A DNA stretch of 64,000 nt from Caldicellulosiruptor hydrothermalis 108. Its GTDB lineage: Bacteria; Bacillota; Thermoanaerobacteria; Caldicellulosiruptorales; Caldicellulosiruptoraceae. The stretch's first letter is position 1; the number at the start of each line of letters is the position of its first letter. The DNA is taken from positions 2,706,677 to 2,770,676 of the forward strand of contig NC_014652.1 of NCBI RefSeq assembly GCF_000166355.1, written 5' to 3'. Below the pieces are notes generated by a model. The model was not told the origin of the DNA. It saw only the letters and a list, made by a program, of their open reading frames with translations, and did no database searches. Positions 42,580-51,782 of this stretch are shown here, piece after piece. A program made the position numbers and the translations under genes.

Positions 42580-43677
42580 TTACATCTTTTCAATCATCAA
42601 AACTGCAATGTCATCGTCTATGTCAGAGACAAAATTTCTCACATCTCTTATCAAAAGCTCTGTATTGATGTTCTTAATGCTCAGTATTCTTTTTATGAGC
42701 CTCTTTTTGCCATACATTTCGCCCCGCTTGTTTTTGCTCTCAATAAGTCCATCTGAGTAAAATATCAGCTTGTCGTTTTTCTCAAGAGTTGTCTCTTTCA
42801 TCTCAAACCCCTGTTCAAGGTCAATTGATGCAATAGGCTGCCCTCTCATCGAAAACATCTTTACTTTCTTGTTTGCCTTGACCAAAATTGGCTCTGTCAC
42901 ATGCCCGGCAGAAATCATAGTAACTTTCCCACTTTGTTTTTCCAGGATGCCAAGCACTATTGTGATATATATCTCGCTTGGAAAGTTCATCTCTATAAAA
43001 TCCAAAAGAACACCCTTCATTATCTCCTGTGCACTTGAGTTTATGTAAGTGTGAGCGTTTTTAATGATGCTTTGTTTGACAAATATTGTTACCATTGAAG
43101 CCAAAAGTCCATGCCCTGCAACGTCTGCAACATAGAAAACTATTCTGTCGTCTATGCTAATGACATCCAAAAAATCTCCGCCAAGCCTTTCGCATGGCTT
43201 GTAGGTGTATGTAATTCTGTATCCTTCAATCCTTGGTATGACCGGAAGAAGCGACTGCTGAAGTCTTTTTGCAAACTCCAAGTCGCGCCTTAAAATCTCG
43301 TTCTGGCGCCTGAGCCTCTCTTCAATCTTTCGCTGCTCTGTAATATCTCTAAAGACCTCAACAGTGCCAATCACTTTGCCATCCTCGCTGTGAATTGGCG
43401 AACTTATGACATAGTAGAACTTGTCTTTGTGCTGCGCATACTTCATGAATCTTGTATTTTCTCTCATCGCTCTTGTTGCAATACAGTCTTCACACCGCGC
43501 GTCTTTGCAGAAAAGTTCATAGCATTTTTTGCCGGTCTGGTCACCAAACTCCTCTTTCATCTTTGTGTTGCAAAACACAACAACCCCATCTATGTCAATG
43601 ACCCTGACAAGGTCAAGCATTCCATTTAAAATGCTCTCATAAAAACTTTTGGTAAACTCAATTTTATTGGTCTCCAT
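42580..43677 (-). CDS. PAS-domain PP2C phosphatase (RsbU/SpoIIE type)
   Basis: 365 residues. PAS domain near 10-115 with a cysteine set CYELFCKDARCEDC (near 49-62) that could hold a metal or respond to redox. A short coiled coil then leads to a SpoIIE-type phosphatase: GGDFLDVISIDDRIVFYVAD near 171-190, AGHGLLASM, and FYSDGLIESKN near 316-326. Probably dephosphorylates an anti-sigma-factor antagonist. No partner genes are adjacent. Confidence 0.88.
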   Translation of the reverse strand: METNKIEFTKSFYESILNGMLDLVRVIDIDGVVVFCNTKMKEEFGDQTGKKCYELFCKDARCEDCIATRAMRENTRFMKYAQHKDKFYYVISSPIHSEDGKVIGTVEVFRDITEQRKIEERLRRQNEILRRDLEFAKRLQQSLLPVIPRIEGYRITYTYKPCERLGGDFLDVISIDDRIVFYVADVAGHGLLASMVTIFVKQSIIKNAHTYINSSAQEIMKGVLLDFIEMNFPSEIYITIVLGILEKQSGKVTMISAGHVTEPILVKANKKVKMFSMRGQPIASIDLEQGFEMKETTLEKNDKLIFYSDGLIESKNKRGEMYGKKRLIKRILSIKNINTELLIRDVRNFVSDIDDDIAVLMIEKM

Positions 43678-43749
43678 TTCTTCTTCCTGCCAATGAGGAC
43701 TTCTTTAAAGCATCATTGGCAGGTGCCCTCCTTTCTTTTGTGATGAGCT

Positions 43750-44262
43750 TTACTCTTTAATCTCCTTTGAAATATAATTCTTTCTTGCAATGTCAATTGC
43801 CTGCATCTCTTCAGCAGAAAGTGGGTACTTTGAAAGTCCATTTTCAATGGGTTTTGCATATACACTGCAGCCCTCTCTTGAATATATACTGTTTATCACA
43901 ACCCCCGTGTCAAACTCGTCAAGAAGCGCCATAGCAAAGCTGAGCTTGCTACCAACATTCTCAAATGCATCATACCTGACAATACCAACCTTTTTTATGC
44001 ACAGCTTTGCATTTTCGCTCAATACCCTGTGACTCTTTGTTAAGGCTTTGAGTACCTCTTCAAAGTATTCAACCTTTTCATTTGTCAGCTTTATGATCTC
44101 CTCCAAGCTTTTGAAATCCTGGTTTGATGTAAGGTCAAGAAACCTTCTTTTAAGACTCCTATTCTTTGCAAGTTCTATTAAAAGTGCAAGAAAAAGCACC
44201 ATGTTGAGAACAAGAAAAAAGATGACTATCTCAGATGCATATGTAGTGATAAAACTTCTCAT
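43750..44262 (-). CDS. DUF4446 family protein
   Basis: 170 residues. An N-terminal membrane span (about 9-31) is followed by a coiled coil and the DUF4446 motif VGIVRYDAFENVGSKLSFAM, then LLDEFDTGVVINSIYSREGC. Commonly lies beside soj/parB in clostridia, as here. Function unknown. Confidence 0.85.
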   Translation of the reverse strand: MRSFITTYASEIVIFFLVLNMVLFLALLIELAKNRSLKRRFLDLTSNQDFKSLEEIIKLTNEKVEYFEEVLKALTKSHRVLSENAKLCIKKVGIVRYDAFENVGSKLSFAMALLDEFDTGVVINSIYSREGCSVYAKPIENGLSKYPLSAEEMQAIDIARKNYISKEIKE

Positions 44263-44305
44263 ACATTTTCCCCCTTGACATTTTACTATTTGCGGTCATG
44301 CAAAA

Positions 44306-44321
44306 TGTTCCACGTGGAACA
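44306..44321. other. parS site downstream of parB
   Basis: The 16-bp palindrome TGTTCCACGTGGAACA is close to the Bacillus parS consensus (TGTTTCACGTGAAACA). It lies between parB and the DUF4446 gene and is the expected binding site of ParB. Confidence 0.9.
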
Positions 44322-44353
44322 TTCCGATGATGAATTTTTGATGCCAAAGCACT

Positions 44354-45211
44354 TTATGGCATGAGAATAGAGATTATCTTTTCAAGCTCTTCATCTGATG
44401 AAAATTCTATTTCGATCTTTCCTCTATTTTTCTTTTTCTGAATTTTAACCCTCAAACCAAATAGTTTCATAAGGTTTTCTTCAATCTCTCGAATTATCTC
44501 ACTTTCAAGCTCAAATTCCTTTTTATAGCCTCTTGATTTTACGATCTGCTCAAGCTCGCGTACGCTCAAATTTTTTTCAGCAACAAGCTCGGCAAGCTTT
44601 TTTCTTTGTTCCTCACTTTCTACTGAAAGCAGAACCTTTGCGTGCCCCTCAGAGATCTTGCCTTCAATTATAAGATCTATTATCTCCTGACCAAGATTTA
44701 AGATGCGAAGAGTGTTCGCAAGCTTAGATCTTGATATACCAAGCCTTCTTGCAAGTTCTTCTTGAGTATACCCAAACTCATCCATAAGCCTTTTAAACGC
44801 AAGAGCTTTTTCATACGGATTTAGATCCTTTCGCTGAATATTCTCAATCAGGGCAATCTCAAGGGGATTTTCATACTCTTTCACAATGCACTTTACCTTT
44901 TCGATACCTGCCATCTTGCAAGCTCTTAGTCTTCTTTCACCGGCAATTAAAACATATTTATCTCCTTTTTTTTGCACAACAAGAGGCTGTATAAGCCCAA
45001 CACTTTTAATTGAGCTTGCAAGCTCCTCTATTTCCTCTTCATTGAATATCTTTCTTGGCTGATTTTCTGATAGCTCTATCAAATCAATATCAATCTCTTC
45101 AATCTTCTCAATATTTTCCTTGCCGTCAGAGCCAGTCTCAAACTCTTTTCCAGAGCTACTTATCTCATCCCCAAACAGGGCATCAAGCCCCCTGCCAAGT
45201 CTCTTTTTCAT
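44354..45211 (-). CDS. parB: Chromosome partitioning protein ParB (Spo0J)
   Basis: 285 residues. The N-terminus KKRLGRGLDALFGDE is typical of Spo0J, with the ParB CTPase box GERRLRACKMAG near 101-112, NIQRKDLNPYEKALAF near 124-139, and HTH YTQEELARRLGISRSKLAN near 148-166. Starts directly after the soj stop. Binds parS and loads condensin near the origin. Confidence 0.96.
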   Translation of the reverse strand: MKKRLGRGLDALFGDEISSSGKEFETGSDGKENIEKIEEIDIDLIELSENQPRKIFNEEEIEELASSIKSVGLIQPLVVQKKGDKYVLIAGERRLRACKMAGIEKVKCIVKEYENPLEIALIENIQRKDLNPYEKALAFKRLMDEFGYTQEELARRLGISRSKLANTLRILNLGQEIIDLIIEGKISEGHAKVLLSVESEEQRKKLAELVAEKNLSVRELEQIVKSRGYKKEFELESEIIREIEENLMKLFGLRVKIQKKKNRGKIEIEFSSDEELEKIISILMP

Positions 45212-46000
45212 CTATATTGCACCTCTTGAAATACTTTTTTCTATCCTATTTATGTACTCCTCAGCAAGTTTAATGTATGCCTTTGCACCTTTTGATTCAG
45301 GGTCATATATTATCCCTGGAAGACCAAATGAAGGTGCTTCCGATAACCTTACATTTCGAGGAATTATACTCAAAAAAACCTTCTGACCAAAAAACCTTTT
45401 TACCTCCTCAACAACCTCTAAGGAAAGGTTTGTTCTTGAATCAAACATGGTAAGAACAACACCATCAATTTCTAAGTTTTTGTTCAGGTGCTTTCTTACA
45501 AGAGATATTGTATTAGAAAGTTGAGAAAGTCCTTCCAAAGCATAGTATTCGCACTGGATAGGAATTATGACAGAGTCAGCAGCAGCCAAAGCGTTTAGAG
45601 TCAAAAGCCCTAAGGAAGGTGGACAGTCAATAAAGATATAATCATATTCATCCTTTATTTTTTCAATTGCATCTTTTAATCTAAACTCTCTTGCAATCAT
45701 TGATACAAGCTCAATCTCAGCACCTGCAAGGTTAACATTAGCAGGAAGAACGCTCAAGTTTTCAAATTTGTTTTTTATAACAGCTTCTTCAGCTGAGCAG
45801 TTGCCAATCAAAACATCGTATGTAGTTCTTGTAAGAGATTTCTTGTCAATCCCAAAACCACTTGTGAGATTGCCCTGCGGGTCACAGTCAACTGCTAAAA
45901 CCTTTTTTTGCATCCTACTAATTGCAGCAGATAAATTAACACAGGTAGTTGTTTTGCCAACACCACCTTTTTGGTTAACAATTGCAACAATTCTTGCCAT
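45212..46000 (-). CDS. soj: Chromosome partitioning ATPase ParA (Soj)
   Basis: 262 residues from ATG at 45998-46000, with GTGGGAAG 6 bp upstream. MARIVAIVNQKGGVGKTTTC gives the deviant Walker A; CDPQGNLTSGFG and DCPPSLGLLTLNAL follow. Works with ParB on origin segregation and, in Bacillus-type cells, on DnaA control. First gene of the soj-parB pair. Confidence 0.96.
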   Translation of the reverse strand: MARIVAIVNQKGGVGKTTTCVNLSAAISRMQKKVLAVDCDPQGNLTSGFGIDKKSLTRTTYDVLIGNCSAEEAVIKNKFENLSVLPANVNLAGAEIELVSMIAREFRLKDAIEKIKDEYDYIFIDCPPSLGLLTLNALAAADSVIIPIQCEYYALEGLSQLSNTISLVRKHLNKNLEIDGVVLTMFDSRTNLSLEVVEEVKRFFGQKVFLSIIPRNVRLSEAPSFGLPGIIYDPESKGAKAYIKLAEEYINRIEKSISRGAI

Positions 46001-46047
46001 CTTCAACTTCCCACTTTGAGTTTTTTAATTAAATTATATCACAAGAA

Positions 46048-46063
46048 TGTTCCACGTGGAACA
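46048..46063. other. parS site upstream of soj
   Basis: A second exact copy of TGTTCCACGTGGAACA, 48 bp before the soj start. The pair brackets the soj-parB operon. Confidence 0.9.
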
Positions 46064-46185
46064 TTTGATTAACATTTTATTGCACAGATTAAAGTGGTAT
46101 AATATAATTGAGCGTTTAAATTTAATTTTAAAAAACAATGGTGTATAGTTTATTTCAAAGAAAATAAAGAAAGGAAGTAATCAAA

Positions 46186-47118
46186 GTGGAGAGTAACATA
46201 CCTTCAAAGGAACATGATATAACTTTTAAACTACTGTTTGAACATCCAAAAGATATTCTCTTTCTTATAAAAGATGTCATTGGATACAGTTGGGCAAATA
46301 ATATTCAAGAAGATTCTATTGAGCTTGAGGACAAAGAAATGATAGATGAAGATTTTAAAAAGAACATTGCAGATATTGTAGCTAAAGCAAAGTTAAAAGA
46401 TAGGGAAGTTTACTTTTATATAATCATAGAAAATCAGTCAACAGTAGTAGAAGATATGCCAGAAAGGCTATTGCGATACATGATACTTTTATGGGCAAAG
46501 AAGATCAGGCAAGGCTGCAATAAACTACCTGCAATTGTTCCAATTGTGACATATAATGGACTTGATAGAAAATGGAATATATCTCAACAGATAATAGACG
46601 CATTTGATGTATTTAAAGACGATATATTTAAATACGCACTTGTTGATATTTCCAATATAAATGCCAAAGAGCTTATTGAAAAAGAAAAAGATGTTTTAAG
46701 CCCAATTGTGTTTTATCTTGAACAGGTAAGAGATGATGGTCTTGAGCTTGTAAAAAGACTTGAAGAGATAATCCCTTCAACTGAAAACTTAAGCAAAGTC
46801 AATCAGCAAAGATTTATCCTTTGGGCAAATAATGTAATACGACCAAGACTTTTGGAAGAACATAAAAAGAAATATGATGAGTTTGTGGAAAAGCTTGAAA
46901 AGGGGGGAAGAAGGATGGGAGAGTTTATATCTAATGTTGCACGACTTTTAGATGAAACAAACCAAAAACAATTTAATAAAGGAATTCAACAAGGCAGATT
47001 AGAAGAAAGAATAGAGATAGTAAAAAAGCTTATTCGTCGAGGGTTTTCAGACCAGCAAATAGCAGAGCTTATTGAGATTGAGGTTGAAGAAGTAAAAAAA
47101 ATCCGAGAAACCATGTAA
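46186..47118 (+). CDS. Rpn family recombination-promoting nuclease (PD-(D/E)XK)
   Basis: 310 residues from GTG at 46186, with AAAGGAAG 12 bp upstream. HDITFKLLFEHPKDILFLIK near 9-28 and VYFYIIIENQSTVVEDMPER near 75-94, then LRYMILLW, are the PD-(D/E)XK Rpn/transposase-like signature (catalytic E-x-Q). The C-terminal helix FSDQQIAELIEIEVEEVKK resembles a small HTH. A promoter-like TATAAT lies near 46096. Such genes are multicopy; a dead relative is at 39803. Confidence 0.85.
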   Translation: MESNIPSKEHDITFKLLFEHPKDILFLIKDVIGYSWANNIQEDSIELEDKEMIDEDFKKNIADIVAKAKLKDREVYFYIIIENQSTVVEDMPERLLRYMILLWAKKIRQGCNKLPAIVPIVTYNGLDRKWNISQQIIDAFDVFKDDIFKYALVDISNINAKELIEKEKDVLSPIVFYLEQVRDDGLELVKRLEEIIPSTENLSKVNQQRFILWANNVIRPRLLEEHKKKYDEFVEKLEKGGRRMGEFISNVARLLDETNQKQFNKGIQQGRLEERIEIVKKLIRRGFSDQQIAELIEIEVEEVKKIRETM

Positions 47119-47147
47119 ATCGAATATTTTAATCAATTAAAAATATT

Positions 47148-47193
47148 AAAAGCCACGGGCAAGACATTTTGACTGCTGCCTGTGGCTTTTTTT
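47148..47193 (+). terminator. Terminator after the Rpn gene
   Basis: Stem AAAAGCCACGGGCA / TGCCTGTGGCTTTT followed by TTTATTTTT. Confidence 0.85.
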
Positions 47194-47240
47194 ATTTTTA
47201 CAATGCATTCATCAAAATTTTCATTGACAATCTATATTTT

Positions 47241-47301
47241 TTAACACATCTTTAACATTTTCTTAACTTAACTTTAACCCAGAATAAACAAACATTTAAC
47301 T
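47241..47301 (+). promoter_or_regulatory. Predicted PhoP box array
   Basis: TTAACA at 47241, TTAACA at 47252, TTAACT at 47263 and TTAACC at 47274 are direct repeats exactly 11 bp apart; a further TTAACT lies at 47296. TT(A/T)ACA repeats at 11-bp steps are the PhoP box of Bacillus-type Pho regulons. They precede a phosphate-binding protein and an alkaline phosphatase, which fits phosphate starvation control. Confidence 0.75.
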
Positions 47302-47376
47302 CAGATTTAAAAAAATTTAAACATTGAAGGAGTATATTATGAGTTGCAAAAATAATTTGAGGAGGGGTACAGAACC

Positions 47377-48519
47377 ATGAAAAAAGGGTTTTTAAAAATG
47401 GTGATTTCTACAATAGTACTTGTGTGCTTCTTTGCAACGCTCGGTTTACTTCCATTTGTCTCTTACTCTCAAAGTTTGACAGTCAAGTCAAAATCGCTTC
47501 CAACAACAACTTCTCAAAAACAGGTTGTAATTACATTTTCACAGGAAATCTCAAAAGGTCCTAACTTTGATAAGATAACTCTTTTAAAGAACAAAAAATC
47601 AAAGGTACAATTCTCAGCACAGGTTTCGAACAACAAGCTTGTCATAACAATAAAAGAAAATCTTTCTCCAAAGGCTCAGTATCTTTTGACAATACCCAAA
47701 AATGCAGTAAAGTCAGCAAAAGGAGAGTCAAACCCAGAGCTCAAGTACACATTTATTCCACAGGTCTATTCAGCAAACCTGTCAGGAAGAATTATGATTG
47801 CTGGTTCAACATCTGTTCAGCCACTTGCTGATGAGCTTGCAAAATATTTCATGCAGCAGTATCCAAAGGTATCCATTGAGGTTCAGGGTGGAGGCTCATC
47901 GGTCGGAATAAAGTCAGCTATCCAAGGAATTGTTGACATTGGAACCTCATCAAGAGAGCTAACAAGCGATGAAGCAAAACAGCTATCAGCAAAAGGCTGG
48001 CAGGAGATAAAAATTGCTGAAGATGGCATTGCAGTGATTGTTCACAAATCCAATCCTGTGTCAAACCTCACAATTGACCAGATTAGAGACATATTCTCTG
48101 GCAAGATTAAAAACTGGAAAGAAGTTGGTGGCAAAGACGCTAAAATAGTTGTGGTCACAAGAGAAGAGGGTTCAGGTACAAGAGGAGCGTTTGAAGAGAT
48201 CGTTATGGGCAAGGCAAAGATAACAGACTCAGCAATTGTCCAGCCATCAACAGGCGCTGTAAAAACAACAGTTTCACAGGATGAAAACTCAATAGGCTAC
48301 ATTTCATTGGGTGTTCTTGACAGTACTGTTAAAGGCGTCAAGGTTGAAGGAGTTGACCCAACAGAAAAGAACGTAAAGCTTGAGAAATACAAAATTAAAA
48401 GACCATTCTTGTTCTTAGTTTCCAAAAATCCAAGCAAAGTCACAAAAGCATTCGTAGATTTTGTTCTCTCTGATGAGGGTCAGGCAATAGTTGCTAAAAA
48501 CTATATATCTGTGAAATAA
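47377..48519 (+). CDS. Phosphate-binding PstS-like protein with Ig-like N-terminal domain
   Basis: 380 residues. Signal peptide (1-30), an Ig-like Big_5 domain near 35-115 (VVITFSQEISKGPNFDKITL, LTIPKNAVKSAKG), then a PstS-type binding domain near 130-380: GRIMIAGSTSVQPLADELAK, IEVQGGGSSVGIKSA, DIGTSSREL and REEGSGTRGAFEEIV are the phosphate-contact loops. The Ig-like addition is unusual for PstS. No pstCAB follows, so it may scavenge phosphate with a transporter encoded elsewhere. Operon with the alkaline phosphatase gene 47 bp on. Confidence 0.85.
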   Translation: MKKGFLKMVISTIVLVCFFATLGLLPFVSYSQSLTVKSKSLPTTTSQKQVVITFSQEISKGPNFDKITLLKNKKSKVQFSAQVSNNKLVITIKENLSPKAQYLLTIPKNAVKSAKGESNPELKYTFIPQVYSANLSGRIMIAGSTSVQPLADELAKYFMQQYPKVSIEVQGGGSSVGIKSAIQGIVDIGTSSRELTSDEAKQLSAKGWQEIKIAEDGIAVIVHKSNPVSNLTIDQIRDIFSGKIKNWKEVGGKDAKIVVVTREEGSGTRGAFEEIVMGKAKITDSAIVQPSTGAVKTTVSQDENSIGYISLGVLDSTVKGVKVEGVDPTEKNVKLEKYKIKRPFLFLVSKNPSKVTKAFVDFVLSDEGQAIVAKNYISVK

Positions 48520-48566
48520 GCCATAAAGTAAAAAATATTGATATTGAGGAGGGTATTTTATAAGAC

Positions 48567-50216
48567 ATGAAAAGATTTTTTATGCAAAGAAAAAACCTCA
48601 TTGTTTCTGCCATTTTGATTCTATGCTTGATTTTATCAACACTTGCATTTGCGCAGCAGGAGCAAGATGAAAACCAACAAAAGGTCAAAAACGTCATTTT
48701 GATGATTCCCGATGGTATGACAATAGCTCACACAACGCTTTCGCGCTGGTACCAAGGTGGAGAACCCTTGTCAATGGATGAGATTGCCTGTGGACTTGTG
48801 AAAACATATTCAGCAAACAATCCAATTACAGACTCAGCACCAGCTGCAACAGCTTATGCCACGGGATACAAAACACAAAACAGGTATATTTCAATCTACC
48901 CTGAGATGGTCTCAATGCCAGGTGTAGGCCAGGTAGAAGAAAAAGATTTTTACAAGCCAATAGTAACAATATTAGAAGCTGCAAAAAAAGTAGGAAAGTC
49001 AACAGGTCTTGTTTTCACATGCCAGTTCCCACACGCAACACCTGCTGCGTTTGCCTCGCACACAGATAACCGAAATGACTATGAATCAATAGCAGAGCAG
49101 ATGGTTTACAACCAGGTTGATGTTGTGCTCGGTGGAGGGTACAAATACATCGACAAAAATCAGAGAAAAGACAAGGAAGATTTGGCAGGTTACCTCAAAC
49201 AAAACGGCTTTTTTGTCACAACAAGCTGGCAGGAAGCAAAAAACTTTTCAGGAAAGAAAATCTGGGGACTTTTTGCCCAGGATGCAATGCACTATGATTT
49301 TGACAGAAATGGCACAGGTGAACCGTCTTTAGCAGAGATGACTCAAAAGGCACTCCAGATTCTGTCCAAGAATAGAAACGGGTTTTTCTTGATGGTAGAA
49401 GGCAGTGAAATTGACTGGGCATCACATGCAAACGACCCTGTTGGTGTTGTGTCTGAGGTTTTGGCATTTGACAAGGCAGTAAAGGTAGCTTTGGATTTTG
49501 CAAAGTCAAGAGATGACACAGCGGTAATTATTGCATCTGACCATGCAAATGGAGGCATGAGCTTAGGAAATTACACAACAAAGTATGACACAGCACTATT
49601 AAATGATTTCCTTGCATACATCACAAAAGCTAAAAGAACTGGTGCAGGTATTGAAGAACATCTCGGAAACAATAAGACAGATGAAAATATTAAAAAAATA
49701 GTATCTGAATACTACGGAATTAATGACCTAACATCAGATGAAATAAATGCCATCAAAAATGCTAAGGCAGGAAATCTAAACTATGTATTAGGTCCGATAA
49801 TAAGCAAAAGGTCTAATATTGGCTGGACATCAAATGGCCATACAGGTGAAGAGGTAGTTTTATATGCATATCACCCAAATGGATACATCCCAAGAGGAGT
49901 CATTGACAACACAGAGATTTGCGACTATATGGCAGAGATTCTTGGTATCGACCTTGGAAGCTTTAATGAAAATGCGTATATTTCAAACATTGACTTAGAA
50001 GAAAAAGGATATGATGTTTCCATTGACACAATCAACCCGTCAAACGTCCAGCTTGTGATAAACAAAGGAAGCAAAACGTACATCATCCCGCAAAACAAAA
50101 ATGTGGTCTTAGAAGGTTCTAATCAGTACAAGTTAAAATATGTAAGTGTGTATATTCCAAGCGCGAAAAGGTTCTTTGTATCAAGCGAGATAGAAAGTCT
50201 GATTAAATTACCCTAA
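48567..50216 (+). CDS. phoA: Alkaline phosphatase, secreted
   Basis: 549 residues. Signal peptide (1-30, cut after LAFA). VILMIPDGMTIAHTTLSRWY near 43-62 carries the first metal-binding Asp. ITDSAPAATAYATGYKT near 90-106 holds the nucleophile Ser. EIDWASHANDP near 276 and IASDHANGGMS near 318-328, then SNGHTGEEV near 424, supply the remaining metal ligands. Longer than E. coli PhoA through a C-terminal beta extension. Releases phosphate outside the cell; expected to be PhoP-controlled with the upstream gene. Confidence 0.93.
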   Translation: MKRFFMQRKNLIVSAILILCLILSTLAFAQQEQDENQQKVKNVILMIPDGMTIAHTTLSRWYQGGEPLSMDEIACGLVKTYSANNPITDSAPAATAYATGYKTQNRYISIYPEMVSMPGVGQVEEKDFYKPIVTILEAAKKVGKSTGLVFTCQFPHATPAAFASHTDNRNDYESIAEQMVYNQVDVVLGGGYKYIDKNQRKDKEDLAGYLKQNGFFVTTSWQEAKNFSGKKIWGLFAQDAMHYDFDRNGTGEPSLAEMTQKALQILSKNRNGFFLMVEGSEIDWASHANDPVGVVSEVLAFDKAVKVALDFAKSRDDTAVIIASDHANGGMSLGNYTTKYDTALLNDFLAYITKAKRTGAGIEEHLGNNKTDENIKKIVSEYYGINDLTSDEINAIKNAKAGNLNYVLGPIISKRSNIGWTSNGHTGEEVVLYAYHPNGYIPRGVIDNTEICDYMAEILGIDLGSFNENAYISNIDLEEKGYDVSIDTINPSNVQLVINKGSKTYIIPQNKNVVLEGSNQYKLKYVSVYIPSAKRFFVSSEIESLIKLP

Positions 50217-50229
50217 CCTTTAAAGCATG

Positions 50230-50263
50230 GCCGCTCAAAAAGTCGAGCGGCTTATATTTTTTT
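50230..50263 (+). terminator. Terminator after phoA
   Basis: Stem GCCGCTC / GAGCGGC followed by TTATATTTTTTT. Confidence 0.85.
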
Positions 50264-50313
50264 AAAGACAAAAAGGCTCTATAATAAATATTGGGGTGGG
50301 TAAAATAAAAAGA

Positions 50314-50395
50314 GCACTTGTTCTGAATGCCTGGTATAATATTATTGTAAAAAGGAGAAAAACACAAAAGAAAAGGAGGTATTCAGAACAAGTGC
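50314..50395 (+). promoter_or_regulatory. Hairpin covering the transposase start
   Basis: GCACTTGTTCTGAATGCC (50314-50331) pairs with GGTATTCAGAACAAGTGC (50378-50395), 17 of 18 positions. The right arm covers the GTG start (50392-50394) and touches GGAGG (50375-50379). A TATAAT at 50335-50340 would start RNA without the left arm, so only outside readthrough RNA would fold and be silenced. Confidence 0.5.
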
Positions 50396-51576
50396 CTGAC
50401 ATAAATTATATCACCCAATTATTAAAATCTGAAGATGTAATAATAGAGGATATAGTGGAAAATGCAACTGAAGTAGAACTTTATATAAGACTCAGGCAAA
50501 AAGTACATATTTGTCCTAATTGCAAAGCTCAGACTTCAAAAGTTCACGATTACAGAATTCAAAAAGTCAAAGAAATACCGATGTTAGGAAAGAAGACATA
50601 CATTGTATTAAAGAAACGTAGATATGTTTGCAAGGTTTGTAAAAAGAGATTTTACGAACAAGTTGATTTTTTACCAAAACATCAAAGAATGACAAATAGG
50701 TTAGCAGCATGGATAGTAAGTCAATTAGGAAATATAGTTAGTATGACAGAAGTTGCGAAGTTGTCAAATGTATCAGTTTCGACAGTTATGAGGTTATTCG
50801 ATAAAGTTAGTCCAGTGGAAGCAAAAGATGAATTACCAGAGGTCATATGTATAGATGAATTTAAAGGACATGCAGGTGGAGCAAAATATCAATGTATAAT
50901 TGTAGATCCTTTAAATGGCAAGATAATAGATATTTTAAAAGACAGGTAAGAGGAGGTTTTAACAGAATATTTCAAGAGATTTAAGAATAGAGATAAGGTA
51001 AAGTATTTTATCTGCGACATGTGGAAGCAATTTGCTGAGATAGCAAGGATATATTTTAAGAAAGCAAAGGTAGTGATAGATAAGTTTCATTTTGTGAGAT
51101 ATGTCTACTGGGCGGTAGAGAATGTACGCAAAAGAATACAAAAGAATTTAGGCAAAAGTCTTAGGAAGTACTTCAAGAGAAGCAGGAAATTAATTCTTAA
51201 AAGATATGAGAAACTTAAGCCTGAGCAGAGAGAAGAATTAGAAGTAATGTTTTTATATGCACCGGAATTAAGGATAGCTCACATATTGAAGGAAGAATTT
51301 AACAAAGTATTAGAAAGTAAGACATGTGATGAAGCAAAGGAGAAGCTCAAGAAATGGATAGAGATGGCAGAATCAAGTAATGTAGAAGAATTCCAAAGGT
51401 GTGTGAAGGTATTTAGAAATTGGTTTTCAGAGATAGTGGAATCATTTGAGGTACCATATACAAATAGTTTGACAGAAGGATTTAACAACAAGATAAAAGT
51501 GTTAAAGAGGAAGGCATATGGTTTTAGGAATTTTGAAAGGTTTAGGAAGAGGATACTGTATAGTTGTACAAACTAA
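50392..51576 (+). pseudogene. ISL3-family transposase with one in-frame stop
   Basis: From GTG at 50392 (GGAGG 12 bp upstream) the frame is open except for TAA at 50947-50949, where family members read on (KDR, then EEVLTEYFKRF); CAA to TAA is the simplest change. The N-terminal zinc finger is CPNCKAQTSKVHDY and CKVCKKRF. Of the DDE core, VICIDEFKGHAGGAKYQCII lies before the stop, and VVIDKFHFVRY and SLTEGFNNKIKVLKRKAYG after it. About 394 residues in all. Probably inactive unless the stop is read through. Confidence 0.85.
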
Positions 51577-51759
51577 AAGATAGGAGACGAAAAATATTTA
51601 AGAAATTCATTTTGGTAAGGGATAAAAGAGGTTGATAAGTTTTCATAATTAGATGGTTATAACTGTTATTGTTGTAATTAAATGCATACTAAATTAAACT
51701 GAAAGGTGGGCATTCAGAACACCCACCCCAACTCTTGACAAAGAGCCGACAAAAAAAGT

Positions 51760-51782
51760 ACCTCCTCTTTTTATGAGGAGGT
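51760..51782 (-). terminator. Terminator of noc
   Basis: Minus-strand stem ACCTCCTC / GAGGAGGT followed by seven T's with one interruption. The stem overlaps the noc stop codon. Confidence 0.8.

Larger units (their letters stand above)
50291..51731 (+). mobile_element. ISL3-family insertion sequence
   Basis: Ends: TTGGGGTGGGT at 50291-50301 and its inverse ACCCACCCCAA at 51721-51731. Inner arms GTTCTGAATGCC (50320-50331) and GGCATTCAGAAC (51709-51720) match too, but the left copy has 18 extra bases between blocks. Length 1441 bp. I see no clear 8-bp target duplication. It sits between phoA and noc in otherwise typical origin-side order. Confidence 0.75.

Noticed and set aside
46186..47118. 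Rpn-type gene as an active transposase of a mobile element
   Set aside because: No terminal inverted repeats or target duplications around it; the family is better described as recombination-promoting nucleases.
50283..51739. Target site duplication of the ISL3 element
   Set aside because: Flanking 8-mers (ATAAATA-side and CTCTTGAC-side) do not match.
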